From positions 1 through 64,000 of the forward strand of contig NZ_AYYI01000015.1 of NCBI RefSeq assembly GCF_001436505.1: a stretch of 64,000 nucleotides of DNA, in the 5' to 3' direction. Within the stretch, counting starts at the first letter, position 1; each line of letters begins with the position of its first letter. This DNA is from Loigolactobacillus rennini DSM 20253 (GTDB taxonomy: Bacteria; Bacillota; Bacilli; Lactobacillales; Lactobacillaceae). Positions 1 through 10,499 of the stretch are shown here, one piece after another. Under the pieces are notes generated by a model, which was given only the letters and a program-made list of their open reading frames with translations, ran no database searches and was not told the DNA's origin. The position numbers and the translations under genes are program-made.

Positions 1-172
1 AGCAGTCACACCCCTTCCTGAACCACGGTTTTCATAGAACTTTTGACGTTACCTAAAATCATTATTAGTGGGATGAATCTTAGCGAAGGACTATTTAGAA
101 TTAGTACTAATACGATTAAAGACTATCATGGTCACTCTTAAAAAACAATTGCAGTCAAACTAATCTATCTTT
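1..172. other. Left edge, noncoding or gene end
   Basis: No convincing gene is visible here. A plus-strand frame starting at base 3 stays open for 17 codons (ending in HGFHRTFDVT and TAA at 54-56), so the C-terminus of a gene lying mostly outside the window is possible. The remainder to the LysR stop codon is AT-rich and shows no clear terminator. Confidence 0.3.
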
Positions 173-1075
173 TTAATCAATTAATTGATATGTTTTTCTT
201 ACGCTATCCTTAGCTAAAAACGCTAAAAATTTTGTCACTAATTCACTATGGGAGGTTCTTTTATTATAAACTGTATAAATAACTCTAGTTCGACTAGGAA
301 TATCTAATGGCACTTTAACCAAATCAAATGGCTGTAGAAATGATGTGTTCGCACAAACACCAATTCCTTGACCAGAAGCAACTAAACCAGCAATTCCAAC
401 TTCATCAATAGATCTTGTATCAACTGCCGCTGGTTTAATACATTTAACTACATTATTTGCAATTGTTTCACCTAAAGGAATGTCATTTGTGTATGTTATT
501 ATTTTCTGATTATTTAACTGGCTTAATTTAACTTGCTCCAAATGTGCCAAAGGATGTTCTTTTTGTAATAGAATTATAATATCTTCCGTATAAAATGGTG
601 TGAAATGCAAACCTTCATAACCGCTTTTATAAGAAGAAATTCCAATGTCATACCGCCCATCTTGAATTCCTTCTAAAATTGGAATAGAGGCTTTACTGAA
701 TAAAATAAAATGGGCTGTTTCATTAATATTCTTTTTGAAATCTCGTACTGTTTTAGGCAAGGTAGTCCCAAATGTTGTCGGTAAACACGCAACACGAAGT
801 GTATTAGCAGGCTTTGCCAACATTTTATTGGCTTCTGCAATTCCTTGATCTAACGTATCCAGTGTGTTACAAACTGTCTTATAGATTAATTGCCCGTACT
901 TAGTCAGTTCAATTTGATGCCCCCTTTTATTAAACAATTTGCCACCTAAATCTTCTTCAAATGCCTTCATGGAATTACTTAAGCTTGGCTGACTAATAAA
1001 CAATTTACTGGCTGCTTTAGTGTATTGTTTTTCGTCAACAATAACACGAAAATATCGCAATTGATTTAAGTTCAT
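173..1075 (-). CDS. LysR family transcriptional regulator (orphan)
   Basis: A 300-residue LysR-type regulator. The N-terminal winged helix-turn-helix is typical (NLNQLRYFRVIVDEKQYTKA, then SQPSLSNSMKAFEEDLG within the first 50 residues), followed by a substrate-binding domain of about 200 residues. The start at 1075 is chosen because GGGGAT lies about 9 nt upstream of this ATG and the homology begins here; the frame stays open 8 codons further upstream. No divergent partner gene is visible: the next 300 bp are noncoding, and the nearest gene (veg) is a housekeeping gene on the same strand with its own terminator. Its target may lie left of the window. The ligand cannot be predicted. Confidence 0.85.
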   Translation of the reverse strand: MNLNQLRYFRVIVDEKQYTKAASKLFISQPSLSNSMKAFEEDLGGKLFNKRGHQIELTKYGQLIYKTVCNTLDTLDQGIAEANKMLAKPANTLRVACLPTTFGTTLPKTVRDFKKNINETAHFILFSKASIPILEGIQDGRYDIGISSYKSGYEGLHFTPFYTEDIIILLQKEHPLAHLEQVKLSQLNNQKIITYTNDIPLGETIANNVVKCIKPAAVDTRSIDEVGIAGLVASGQGIGVCANTSFLQPFDLVKVPLDIPSRTRVIYTVYNKRTSHSELVTKFLAFLAKDSVRKTYQLID

Positions 1076-1370
1076 AATTGTTATCCCCATTCTAAACAAA
1101 TAAAATTAACCGTAACAATAATGCATGTTTAAAAGTTAGGCAACAATTGTACTAAAAGACAACGAGTTTTTAAAAACCTAACTTACATGAATGTGGAATG
1201 GCATTATTTGTTAAATCTGATTTTATAACCTGGTTAAAATGGCGTACAGTTATGAAAGTTAAGTAATTCACATATACTTATATAATAACGCTTTCACATT
1301 TAAATATAAACCAATTATGTTTTTAGCAATCAAGTAAAAGCACCATTAAAACAACCTATCGCTGACAAAC
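1076..1370. other. Noncoding region upstream of LysR gene
   Basis: About 300 bp without a gene, between the LysR start and the veg terminator. Two features are visible. AAGTTAGG at 1133-1140 and CCTAACTT at 1177-1184 form an 8-bp inverted repeat with 36 bp between. A cre-like half palindrome (TGAAAGCGTTAT on the minus strand) lies near 1285-1297. Either could regulate the LysR gene, but this is not established. Confidence 0.35.
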
Positions 1371-1401
1371 AAAAAAACTCAGTGCTTCATTGCACTGAGT
1401 C
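1371..1401 (-). terminator. Rho-independent terminator of veg
   Basis: A perfect 9-bp stem (ACTCAGTGC at 1377-1385 with GCACTGAGT at 1392-1400) with a 6-nt loop. On the minus strand it is followed by a run of seven T residues. It lies directly after the veg stop codon. Confidence 0.9.
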
Positions 1402-1409
1402 AAAAATCT

Positions 1410-1667
1410 TTAAGATGCCGCGGTTTGTTGGTCATCAGCAAATTCAATTTTAATTGTTTTAGTTAGTAGATCAGCGTAACTATATGAAACTCTTTCAAAG
1501 GCGTTTTCTTCTTGGTCTAGGTCGATGACGAAAACAGAAGGGTAAGTTTCATGTAATGTGCCTTTGCGCTTAGTCACCTTTTTACGACCTGCTTGGGCGA
1601 TGACCATCATCTTTTCTCCGATTTTACTATCGAGATTTGCTTTAATGCTCGCTAGTGTAATTGGCAT
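1410..1667 (-). CDS. veg: Veg family protein
   Basis: An 85-residue protein of the Veg family, recognised by the highly conserved ETYPSVFVIDLDQEENAFER and the following SYSYADLLT. Veg is a small, strongly expressed protein of Firmicutes that in Bacillus subtilis has been linked to biofilm matrix expression; its biochemistry is unclear. The start at 1667 is chosen over an in-frame GTG 9 nt upstream because that GTG is part of the Shine-Dalgarno AGAGGTG. It lies downstream of rsmA on the same strand, as in B. subtilis, where yabG intervenes. It has its own consensus-like promoter and its own terminator, so it is a monocistronic unit. Confidence 0.92.
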   Translation of the reverse strand: MPITLASIKANLDSKIGEKMMVIAQAGRKKVTKRKGTLHETYPSVFVIDLDQEENAFERVSYSYADLLTKTIKIEFADDQQTAAS

Positions 1668-1696
1668 CTGCTTCACCTCTTCTTAAGATAGAGACT

Positions 1697-1725
1697 AGTA
1701 TAGCATAAATCAAATAAATTTGCAA
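1697..1725 (-). promoter_or_regulatory. Promoter of veg
   Basis: On the minus strand TTGCAA (1720-1725) and TATACT (1697-1702) are separated by 17 bp. This is a close match to a sigma-A promoter and lies 30 bp upstream of the veg start codon. Confidence 0.75.
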
Positions 1726-1773
1726 TTATACCACAAGCTATTATGTTACGCAACAAAAATCAACAATAAAATT

Positions 1774-2664
1774 CTAAAGATTTGGATTGTCCCCGATAGC
1801 ATTCGTTAAGCGGACAAAATCAGTAACTGACAATCGTTCTGCACGTACCCCGGGGTCAATATCCACTTGCTTTAAAACAGCAGTTAACGCTTCTTTAGTG
1901 GCTGCTGTTTTGCCAAAAAGTGCTAATAAGTTATTCCACAAACTTTTGCGCCGTTGTGCAAAACTACCTTTGACAACGCGCGTAAATAGTTGCTCATCAG
2001 CAGCAATATTGATTTTATTTTGACGGCGAGTCAAAGAAACAATTGCCGAATCAACTTTAGGCTGTGGCATAAAGGCTGTCTTAGGCACTGTCAGTGCTAA
2101 TTTAACCGCCATTTGGTACTGAATGGCTATTGATAATGACCCATAAATTTTGCTGCCAGGTGCTGCTGCCACTCGGTCTGCCACTTCACGCTGCATCATC
2201 ACCACAATCTGGCTAAACGCCACACCACTTTCAAGTAAGCGCAATAAAATTGGTGTGGTAATGTAATAAGGCAAATTAGCCACTACTTTAATGGCATGTT
2301 GGCCATCAAAATTTTGACGGATTAAAGTTGCTAAATCACTTTTTAAAACATCTTGGTTGAGGACTTTCACATTGGTGTAGGTAGCTAAAGTCTCTTTCAA
2401 TACGGGCAATAATCGCTGATCAATTTCAAGTGCTAAAACTTGGTGAGCATTTTGGGCTAATTGCTCCGTCAAACTGCCAATACCAGGACCAATTTCCAAA
2501 ACATCATCCGCCGAGCTTAAATTAGCAGTCTGCGCAATGTCCTGCAAAATTGTCGGTGCCGTTAGAAAGTTTTGCCCTAAACTTTTTTTAGACGTTAACC
2601 CATATTTTGCCAAAATTGCATGTGTCCGTCCCGGATCACCAATCGGCACTTGCTTATTTATCAT
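1774..2664 (-). CDS. rsmA: 16S rRNA dimethyladenosine transferase
   Basis: RsmA (KsgA) uses S-adenosylmethionine to dimethylate the two adjacent adenines near the 3' end of 16S rRNA during small-subunit maturation. The 296-residue product has the family N-terminus (KKSLGQNFL), the SAM-binding motif I (DVLEIGPGIGSLTE, near residue 60), and the catalytic NLPYYITTPIL motif near residue 130. Its length is normal for the family. The start overlaps the rnmV stop by 11 bp, so the two are translationally coupled, and tatD-rnmV-rsmA form one transcription unit downstream of metG. Loss of this enzyme gives kasugamycin resistance in other bacteria. Confidence 0.97.
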   Translation of the reverse strand: MINKQVPIGDPGRTHAILAKYGLTSKKSLGQNFLTAPTILQDIAQTANLSSADDVLEIGPGIGSLTEQLAQNAHQVLALEIDQRLLPVLKETLATYTNVKVLNQDVLKSDLATLIRQNFDGQHAIKVVANLPYYITTPILLRLLESGVAFSQIVVMMQREVADRVAAAPGSKIYGSLSIAIQYQMAVKLALTVPKTAFMPQPKVDSAIVSLTRRQNKINIAADEQLFTRVVKGSFAQRRKSLWNNLLALFGKTAATKEALTAVLKQVDIDPGVRAERLSVTDFVRLTNAIGDNPNL

Positions 2665-3235
2665 TCAATGCTTCCTCTCTGTCCACTTGCGCAACAGCTT
2701 GCTTAAAAGTAGCTAAAGTAATGCGAAATAACTGCAACCGTTTATACAGTTGTTTCCCATTGGGATAGCCAATATGCAGTAAATCGCCTAACCGATGCCG
2801 TCGTTGTTGTGCATGTTCATCTACCACGAGACGTGCTCGCCACAAATCTTGTCTTGAAATTAGTACTGGTGTCGCTGCAGTTGCTGTTGTATATAAATTG
2901 GCTAAAGCCGCTAAAATAGCTTGATCACTAGCATGCTCTACACCTAAGCTGCCGTGTTGCTGGGTTGGTTGTGCTTGTTTTGCAGGTAAAAAAGCTTGTT
3001 TAACACCTGGCACAGCATCAGCGATCAAATGGCGGATTCGTTCACCGGGTACATCCGGATCAGTGAGCACGATCACACCACGCTTTTCCTGTGCTAAAGC
3101 AATTTGATTCAACACCACTTGGTCTATTGCCGCACCATTGGTTTCAATGGTATCTGCTGCAAGTACTTCATGCAGCCGTTTGGTATCATCCCGACCTTCC
3201 ACGACGATGACTTCTTTAATTTTATCTTTCATCAT
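2654..3235 (-). CDS. rnmV: Ribonuclease M5
   Basis: RNase M5 performs the final maturation of 5S rRNA in Firmicutes, cutting a precursor bound by ribosomal protein L18. The 193-residue protein begins with a TOPRIM domain: EVIVVEGRDDTKRL supplies the catalytic glutamate and VIVLTDPDVPGERIR the DxD metal-binding motif. Its length is normal. ATG at 3235 overlaps the tatD stop by 4 bp (ATGA); a second ATG follows immediately, and either may be used. The order tatD-rnmV-rsmA is the classic Firmicutes arrangement. Confidence 0.96.
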   Translation of the reverse strand: MMKDKIKEVIVVEGRDDTKRLHEVLAADTIETNGAAIDQVVLNQIALAQEKRGVIVLTDPDVPGERIRHLIADAVPGVKQAFLPAKQAQPTQQHGSLGVEHASDQAILAALANLYTTATAATPVLISRQDLWRARLVVDEHAQQRRHRLGDLLHIGYPNGKQLYKRLQLFRITLATFKQAVAQVDREEALNDK

Positions 3236-4005
3236 GCTTGCACCTTAAAAAATTGAATTGTGTTTTGATAAGTTTGATCTGCAATCTCTGTCACACTAGT
3301 ATGACGTAATTTAGCAATTGCCTCCACCACATAACGTGTATATCCAGGTTCATTTTGTTTGCCTCGATATGGCGTTGGCGTCAAATAAGGTGCATCCGTT
3401 TCAACCAATAACCGGTCAATTGGAATAGCACGTGCTGCTTGGTGTACTAGTGGCGCATTTTTAAAACTGACGACACCACTAAAGGAAATCATCATTCCCA
3501 AATCTAAAAATTTTCGCAACCATTCTGTACTGCCATTAAAGCTATGCATGATGCCGCCATAACGCTCCACATGCGCTGCCTTAAGGATCGCATAGGTATC
3601 TGCCATTGCATCCCGTGTATGAACTGAAATTGGCAAATGATAAGCTTGCGCCAACTCAATTTGCTTACGGAATAAATTTTGTTGCTGTTGATGGTGTTCT
3701 TGATCCCAATGGTAATCCAGACCAATTTCGCCCAGTGCGACAACTTTGGGTTGTTGTAATTGTGCTGCTAGTTTTTCTTCTTCCTTTGCCGAATAAGTGA
3801 GAACATCTTCAGGATGCCAGCCAATAATGGCATACAAATTAGAAAAACGATGTGCCAGCGCCAAAGCACCTTGATTAAGTTGCGCATTAGAACCAACAAT
3901 TGCCATTTTAGTGACACCTAACTGCCGGGCATGCTCAATATAAGCTGCTTCTTGACCGGCAAAAGGCGTATCGTTTAAATGCGTATGTGAATCAAAAATC
4001 TGCAT
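3232..4005 (-). CDS. TatD family metal-dependent DNase
   Basis: A 257-residue metal-dependent hydrolase of the TatD/YcfH family, a TIM barrel with 3'-5' exonuclease activity in characterised members. Visible metal ligands are HTHL near residue 7, the glutamate in ALGEIGLDY, HTRDA, the histidine in IMHSFNG, and the aspartate in LLVETDAPYL. ATG at 4005 is chosen because AAGGAGG lies 6 nt upstream; the frame is open for 21 more codons upstream but these run towards the metG stop codon and are not conserved. It is 25 bp downstream of metG and is probably cotranscribed. Confidence 0.94.
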   Translation of the reverse strand: MQIFDSHTHLNDTPFAGQEAAYIEHARQLGVTKMAIVGSNAQLNQGALALAHRFSNLYAIIGWHPEDVLTYSAKEEEKLAAQLQQPKVVALGEIGLDYHWDQEHHQQQQNLFRKQIELAQAYHLPISVHTRDAMADTYAILKAAHVERYGGIMHSFNGSTEWLRKFLDLGMMISFSGVVSFKNAPLVHQAARAIPIDRLLVETDAPYLTPTPYRGKQNEPGYTRYVVEAIAKLRHTSVTEIADQTYQNTIQFFKVQA

Positions 4006-4030
4006 AAAGTCCTCCTTGGCTTGACACCAC

Positions 4031-6139
<2,109 letters not shown>

Positions 6140-6195
6140 TTACATGCCAGTATCAGCGTTTTAATCACCTTTTAACCACCGCTACTACTAAAAAA

Positions 6196-6234
6196 AGTGT
6201 GTTTTCATGTCATTAAATCACATAAAAACACACT
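6196..6234 (-). terminator. Terminator of the aroE/aroD operon
   Basis: A hairpin formed by AGTGTGTTTT near 6196 and AAAACACACT ending at 6234, interrupted by a short internal loop. On the minus strand it is followed by seven T residues, right after aroD. It could also act on the plus strand. Confidence 0.85.
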
Positions 6235-6240
6235 AAAAAT

Positions 6241-7005
6241 TTAAGCATTTGAACTGAGTTGTAAAGCCGCTAAATATTGGCGCAGCTTTTGACTTTGAAT
6301 TTGTCCAGGTGCAGAAGCAGCACCAACCGTTCCAAAAGTCAAACAAGAATCAAAAACTTCACCGCTAATGCGAGTCACTTTGCCTAAATCACCCATGGCC
6401 ATGGTAATCAACGGACAATTGAGCTGATCTTTCATCGCATTAGTTGCCCAAAGTAATTTGAGCACATCTTGTGCGCTATGCGGCATCACAGCAATTTTAG
6501 CAATGTCTGCTCCCAGTGTTGCCATCAACTTTAAACGCCGTTGTATCTCTGTAATCGCTGGTGTTTTAGTAAAATCATGATTACTCATAACTACTTTAAT
6601 CTGTTGGTGCTGAGCTGCTGTTATCACTTGTTGGATTTGCTCCGAATCATGAAATAACTCAACATCCAATAAATCACCTAACGATTTTTTAACCAGATGA
6701 TGCAAAAGCTGAAAGTAAAATTCATCTTTTGCTGGCTGCTGTCCACCTTCGGCATGCGTTCGAAAGGTTAGTAAAAGCGGCAAATCAGCTAATCGCTGCC
6801 GCAATTGAGTAGCTGCAGCATCAACTTGATCAAAGTCAGTGACAGGCGCAAAACAATCCAAACGCCATTCAACTAAATCAGCATTAGTCGCATTAATTTC
6901 AGCGGCTTGCGTCAAAACTGCTGGCAACTCTTTTCCAGTAATTGGGACAGCAATTTTAGGCCGACCACTACCTAAGGTCACATTTTTTACTTTAATTGCT
7001 TGCAT
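6241..7005 (-). CDS. aroD: Type I 3-dehydroquinate dehydratase
   Basis: Interconverts 3-dehydroquinate and 3-dehydroshikimate by a Schiff-base mechanism. The 254-residue product has the type I features: VEWRLDCF near residue 45, the catalytic histidine in SNHDFT, and the Schiff-base lysine in DIAKIAVMP. It is the last gene of a five-gene operon and begins 11 bp after aroE. In this setting, with aroE but without aroA, aroB, aroC or aroK, it more likely serves use of quinate or shikimate than aromatic amino acid synthesis. That role is an inference from context; the enzyme class is secure. Confidence 0.93.
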   Translation of the reverse strand: MQAIKVKNVTLGSGRPKIAVPITGKELPAVLTQAAEINATNADLVEWRLDCFAPVTDFDQVDAAATQLRQRLADLPLLLTFRTHAEGGQQPAKDEFYFQLLHHLVKKSLGDLLDVELFHDSEQIQQVITAAQHQQIKVVMSNHDFTKTPAITEIQRRLKLMATLGADIAKIAVMPHSAQDVLKLLWATNAMKDQLNCPLITMAMGDLGKVTRISGEVFDSCLTFGTVGAASAPGQIQSQKLRQYLAALQLSSNA

Positions 7006-7016
7006 TCGCTCATCTC

Positions 7017-7898
7017 CTATGCTTGCGCATCATTAAATAATAATTGGCGAATATAAGCTACTGGCATATCTTTGCCAGTCCAAAGCTTAAACGCTGCAGC
7101 ACCTTGTTCAAGCATCATGCCCAATCCGTTAAAAACATGTTTAACGACACCTTGTTTCGCAATCCGCATTAATTTAGTTTCCCGCGGCGCATAGACAGTA
7201 TCAAACACAATCATATCTTGATGGAACCAGCTTGGATCATTGACTACCGCAACATCTTCTAGTGGCTTCATCCCACAACCAGTAGCGTCAACGTAAATGT
7301 CGCTGGCAGCGATCGCTTCTTTTAACTCAGTCTGATTTTCTAAATGATGTAATGTTGCGTGGCAATCAGTCTCTTGATTAATTGTTTTAACATTTTTTTC
7401 GGCTTGTGCCCATTGGCTATCATCTCGGTTGAATAGCGCAATTTCTTTAACTCCATCTAACGCCGCCTGAATGGCGATCGGCGTGCCAGCACCACCAGCA
7501 CCCACTAAAGTCATTTTTTTGCCCCGAATATCCAAGCCTTCATCAGTCAAAGATTTCATGAAGCCAATGCCATCTGTAGTGTACCCTGTTAGTTTGCCGT
7601 CATCATTAACGATTGTATTGACAGCATCGCATAATTGTGCGCTTTTATCCAGTTGATCTAAATACGGAATCACTTTTTGTTTATTGGGCATTGAAATGTT
7701 CGAACCACGCATGTCTAGAATTCGGATTGCCTCAATGGCCTTTTCTAAACGATCGTTTCCAACTTCAAACGCTAAATAGGCATAGTTTAATCCCAATTTA
7801 GCAAAAGCATTGTTATGCATTGTAGGCGACATCGAGTGTCTGATCGGTGTTGCCATCAAACCAATTAAAATAGTGTGTCCATCAATTTGTGCCATCAT
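7017..7898 (-). CDS. aroE: Shikimate/quinate dehydrogenase
   Basis: An NAD(P)-dependent dehydrogenase of the AroE/YdiB family (293 residues), acting on shikimate and 3-dehydroshikimate and possibly quinate and 3-dehydroquinate. The substrate site is seen as HSMSPTMHN near residue 21 and NISMPNKQKV near residue 68, where the lysine is the catalytic residue. The nucleotide-binding loop is VGAGGAGTPIAIQ near residue 130. MPNK in place of the more usual VPHK or VPFK is found in the YdiB-like branch. It starts 13 bp after the flavoprotein gene and uses AGGGAG about 8 nt upstream. Cofactor and substrate preference cannot be read with certainty. Confidence 0.9.
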   Translation of the reverse strand: MMAQIDGHTILIGLMATPIRHSMSPTMHNNAFAKLGLNYAYLAFEVGNDRLEKAIEAIRILDMRGSNISMPNKQKVIPYLDQLDKSAQLCDAVNTIVNDDGKLTGYTTDGIGFMKSLTDEGLDIRGKKMTLVGAGGAGTPIAIQAALDGVKEIALFNRDDSQWAQAEKNVKTINQETDCHATLHHLENQTELKEAIAASDIYVDATGCGMKPLEDVAVVNDPSWFHQDMIVFDTVYAPRETKLMRIAKQGVVKHVFNGLGMMLEQGAAAFKLWTGKDMPVAYIRQLLFNDAQA

Positions 7899-7911
7899 AA
7901 AACGCTCCCTT

Positions 7912-9645
7912 TTATTTATCTGATTTTTGATTAAATTGAGCCGCTGTCATTCCAGCAACATAGCCGGAAGCAATAGCCCAGCTATTCATCATGCTCGGCA
8001 TTGAATCGTGCCCATTAGCGCCGCCAACAACTTCACCAGCACCAAAAAGGTTAACTATTTTGGTCCCGTTTTGTTGTTCTAAGCGTAGATCTGATCCTGC
8101 TGTAAAGCCACCTAAACTAGTTGCAAAGCGATCACGTTGCTCAATTACATAATACTTAGTACCAACATAGCCATGTAAATATTGCGGCTGACGGTGAAAT
8201 TGCGGATCTTTACCAGTTTTTGCATACTGGTTATATTTTTGAACTGTCTGTGTTAAACCAGCTACATCAATTCCTGCTTTTTGTGCCACTTGTGACAAAG
8301 TTCCTTTAACTAAAATCGGTGAACTTTGACCAGCTTTAGCAAAATAACTTTCTATTTCTGTTGCCGTAAAATCATGCAATAACAATAATTTGTAAAAAGC
8401 ATCCCAAGTACGTTGGTCCATTACCAAAAACGCAATCTTATCCGTTTGCTGCAAAATAGCATCACGCAAATCCGCATAAACTGCGGATTCGTTCACAATT
8501 CGCTGGCCTTGCCGATTAACATAAATCGCTCCCATATCTGTTGCCTGTTTAGAAGCATAAGTTGTCAACTTAGCAATTCCTGGCGTCGTTTCAACACCGT
8601 GTGGATACACTTTATACCAATCCAAATGCTGTGTTTTCAACTTTAAAGGCGCCAAAAACTGATAAGCATCTCCGGTAGATGTCATGGGGCCATAATAATC
8701 TAATCCTGCATTGACTGCTGTCCGCATTTTTGTGTTAGCACCATAACCGCCAGACGCCAAAATAATTGCTGGGGCTAATACACGAACTATTTGGTGTTTA
8801 CTTTTGGCAACGATCCCTTTAATCTGTGTCCCTGTTTGAATTAAGTTTTCTACCCGGGTATCTAAAAGAATTTTACCCCCCTTTTTAACAAAAGCAGCCG
8901 CAACTTTTTGAATCAATTCATAGCTGCTGGAAGTTGGTAGTTCAATCTGACGTTTGACTGAATGTTCTGGCGTTTGTGTCTGTGCCTGACGGTAATCTAA
9001 TTGCGCAAAATCACTGATAAAATCAATGGCTGCACCAATTTGATTAGCCATCAATGTGGTCAATGTCGGTGTATTAGTCTGGTGTGATTCGCGCGTGACA
9101 TCTGCCACTAATTTTTGCGGCGAATCTTTCTTCGCTAAAGTCGATCCAAAAATACGTTGGGCAGTTTTAGAACCGGTAGCGGTAACATTTGATCCGTTAA
9201 AAATGGTCGCACCACCTAGGTAACCGTTCTTTTCAACTAAAATGACCCGCTTACCTAAGCTTAACGCGCGGCAAGCAGCTACCAAACCCGCTTCACCGCC
9301 ACCAATGACGACAACATCTGCCGTAAACGTTTTGGGACCTTCACTAACCTTTTTTTGTGGCTTCCCTTTAAGTTTAACATGTGCTGCTGTCAACGCATGT
9401 TTACTGGCTGTTAAAATCCCCTTACTCATCACCGTTGCCCCACTAATCGCATCCACATCGAAACTTTGAGAGTTCAAAATTTGGTTATGCAATTTAGCAA
9501 ACACTTGATTAAAAATACCGGGTGTTTCAGAATGATGTACCACTTGGATGTCTTTTAACTGCTGCTGAGCTACGTTGAGTTTTAACTCAATGGGACCATT
9601 ATGCCCCTGTGCTGTTGCTTTAATTTGTTTTTCATCTGTTGCCAT
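7912..9645 (-). CDS. FMN-binding/FAD-dependent reductase, fumarate reductase-like
   Basis: A 577-residue soluble flavoprotein with two domains. Residues 1-90 form an FMN-binding domain whose DAISGATVMS matches the ApbE flavinylation motif (FMN linked to the threonine). From residue 105 comes an FAD-binding domain of the fumarate reductase/urocanate reductase family: VVVIGGGEAGLVAACRAL, then GGATIFNGSN, and the C-terminal GAGEVVGGANGHDSMPSM. There is no signal peptide or lipobox, so the enzyme is cytoplasmic. Family members reduce the double bond of unsaturated carboxylates such as fumarate, urocanate or cinnamates. Sitting with aroD and aroE, shikimate or dehydroshikimate is a plausible substrate, as an electron sink; this is inference. 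AGGAGG precedes the ATG. No apbE gene is present in the window. Confidence 0.88.
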   Translation of the reverse strand: MATDEKQIKATAQGHNGPIELKLNVAQQQLKDIQVVHHSETPGIFNQVFAKLHNQILNSQSFDVDAISGATVMSKGILTASKHALTAAHVKLKGKPQKKVSEGPKTFTADVVVIGGGEAGLVAACRALSLGKRVILVEKNGYLGGATIFNGSNVTATGSKTAQRIFGSTLAKKDSPQKLVADVTRESHQTNTPTLTTLMANQIGAAIDFISDFAQLDYRQAQTQTPEHSVKRQIELPTSSSYELIQKVAAAFVKKGGKILLDTRVENLIQTGTQIKGIVAKSKHQIVRVLAPAIILASGGYGANTKMRTAVNAGLDYYGPMTSTGDAYQFLAPLKLKTQHLDWYKVYPHGVETTPGIAKLTTYASKQATDMGAIYVNRQGQRIVNESAVYADLRDAILQQTDKIAFLVMDQRTWDAFYKLLLLHDFTATEIESYFAKAGQSSPILVKGTLSQVAQKAGIDVAGLTQTVQKYNQYAKTGKDPQFHRQPQYLHGYVGTKYYVIEQRDRFATSLGGFTAGSDLRLEQQNGTKIVNLFGAGEVVGGANGHDSMPSMMNSWAIASGYVAGMTAAQFNQKSDK

Positions 9646-9656
9646 TTTAATTCCTC

Positions 9657-10484
9657 CTATTTTTGATGGTGCTTAAGTGCATATTGTCGCCGTCCACCTG
9701 GTTTAGGAATCATATCTTGCATCATAATGCTCAAACCACCATCAACTGGCACTTCTTCACCATTGGTATAAGCTGAACGTGCACTAGCTAAAAACAATAC
9801 AGTGTTAGAAATATCCGTTAAATTACCAATCCGTTTGCTAGCCACCAAACGACTACGGCCTTTTTCAACTTCAGGATCCTTATAAAAATCCGCAGATAAA
9901 GGAGTTTTCACTAATGCAGGCAGCACACAATTACTACGAATTCCAAATTGGCCCCATTCTGCTGCCATTTGCTTAGATAATAAATTGACACCAGCCTTAG
10001 TGGTACTATAAGCACCAGAATAGGTTTCTGGAAATTGTGAGGCAACTGTTGAAATGTGTACCATTGTCCCTTGCCGCTGTTTAATCATCTGCCGGCCAAA
10101 TCGTTGTGACGTTAAAAAATAGCCAGTTAAATTAACATTTAATTGCTGCTGCCACTCGGCCAAACTTAAATCTTCTAATGGCGAAAAACGTAAAATGGCA
10201 GCCGTGTTGGCCAAAATATCCACATGTCCAAATTGAACTAATGTTTGCTCAACCGCACGATCAACTGCCTTTTCATCCGTTGAATTACAAACTAGCGGCA
10301 AAACAGAAGTCCCATACTGTGCTTTAATTTGCTTTGCTAAAGTTTGTAATTTTGTGCGCGCAATATCTAACAACACTAATTTAGCACCTTGCATGGCAAA
10401 GTCTTGACTAAATTTTGTCCCCATACCACCAGCAGCACCAGTGATAACAACCACTTTATCTTGTAAACCTAACCAATCTGACAT
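9657..10484 (-). CDS. SDR family NAD(P)-dependent oxidoreductase
   Basis: A 275-residue classical short-chain dehydrogenase/reductase. The cofactor loop is VVITGAAGGMGTKF near residue 12; DIARTKL after the second strand suggests NAD preference. The catalytic serine is in HISTVASQ and the catalytic YxxxK is YSTTK near residue 155. The C-terminal VDGG motif is typical. It lies between the TIM-barrel gene (15 bp) and the flavoprotein gene (11 bp) and is cotranscribed with both. In the proposed quinate/shikimate module it could act on a cyclohexanecarboxylate hydroxyl, but the substrate is not deducible from sequence. Confidence 0.88.
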   Translation of the reverse strand: MSDWLGLQDKVVVITGAAGGMGTKFSQDFAMQGAKLVLLDIARTKLQTLAKQIKAQYGTSVLPLVCNSTDEKAVDRAVEQTLVQFGHVDILANTAAILRFSPLEDLSLAEWQQQLNVNLTGYFLTSQRFGRQMIKQRQGTMVHISTVASQFPETYSGAYSTTKAGVNLLSKQMAAEWGQFGIRSNCVLPALVKTPLSADFYKDPEVEKGRSRLVASKRIGNLTDISNTVLFLASARSAYTNGEEVPVDGGLSIMMQDMIPKPGGRRQYALKHHQK

Positions 10485-10499
10485 CTACTAACTTCCTTT

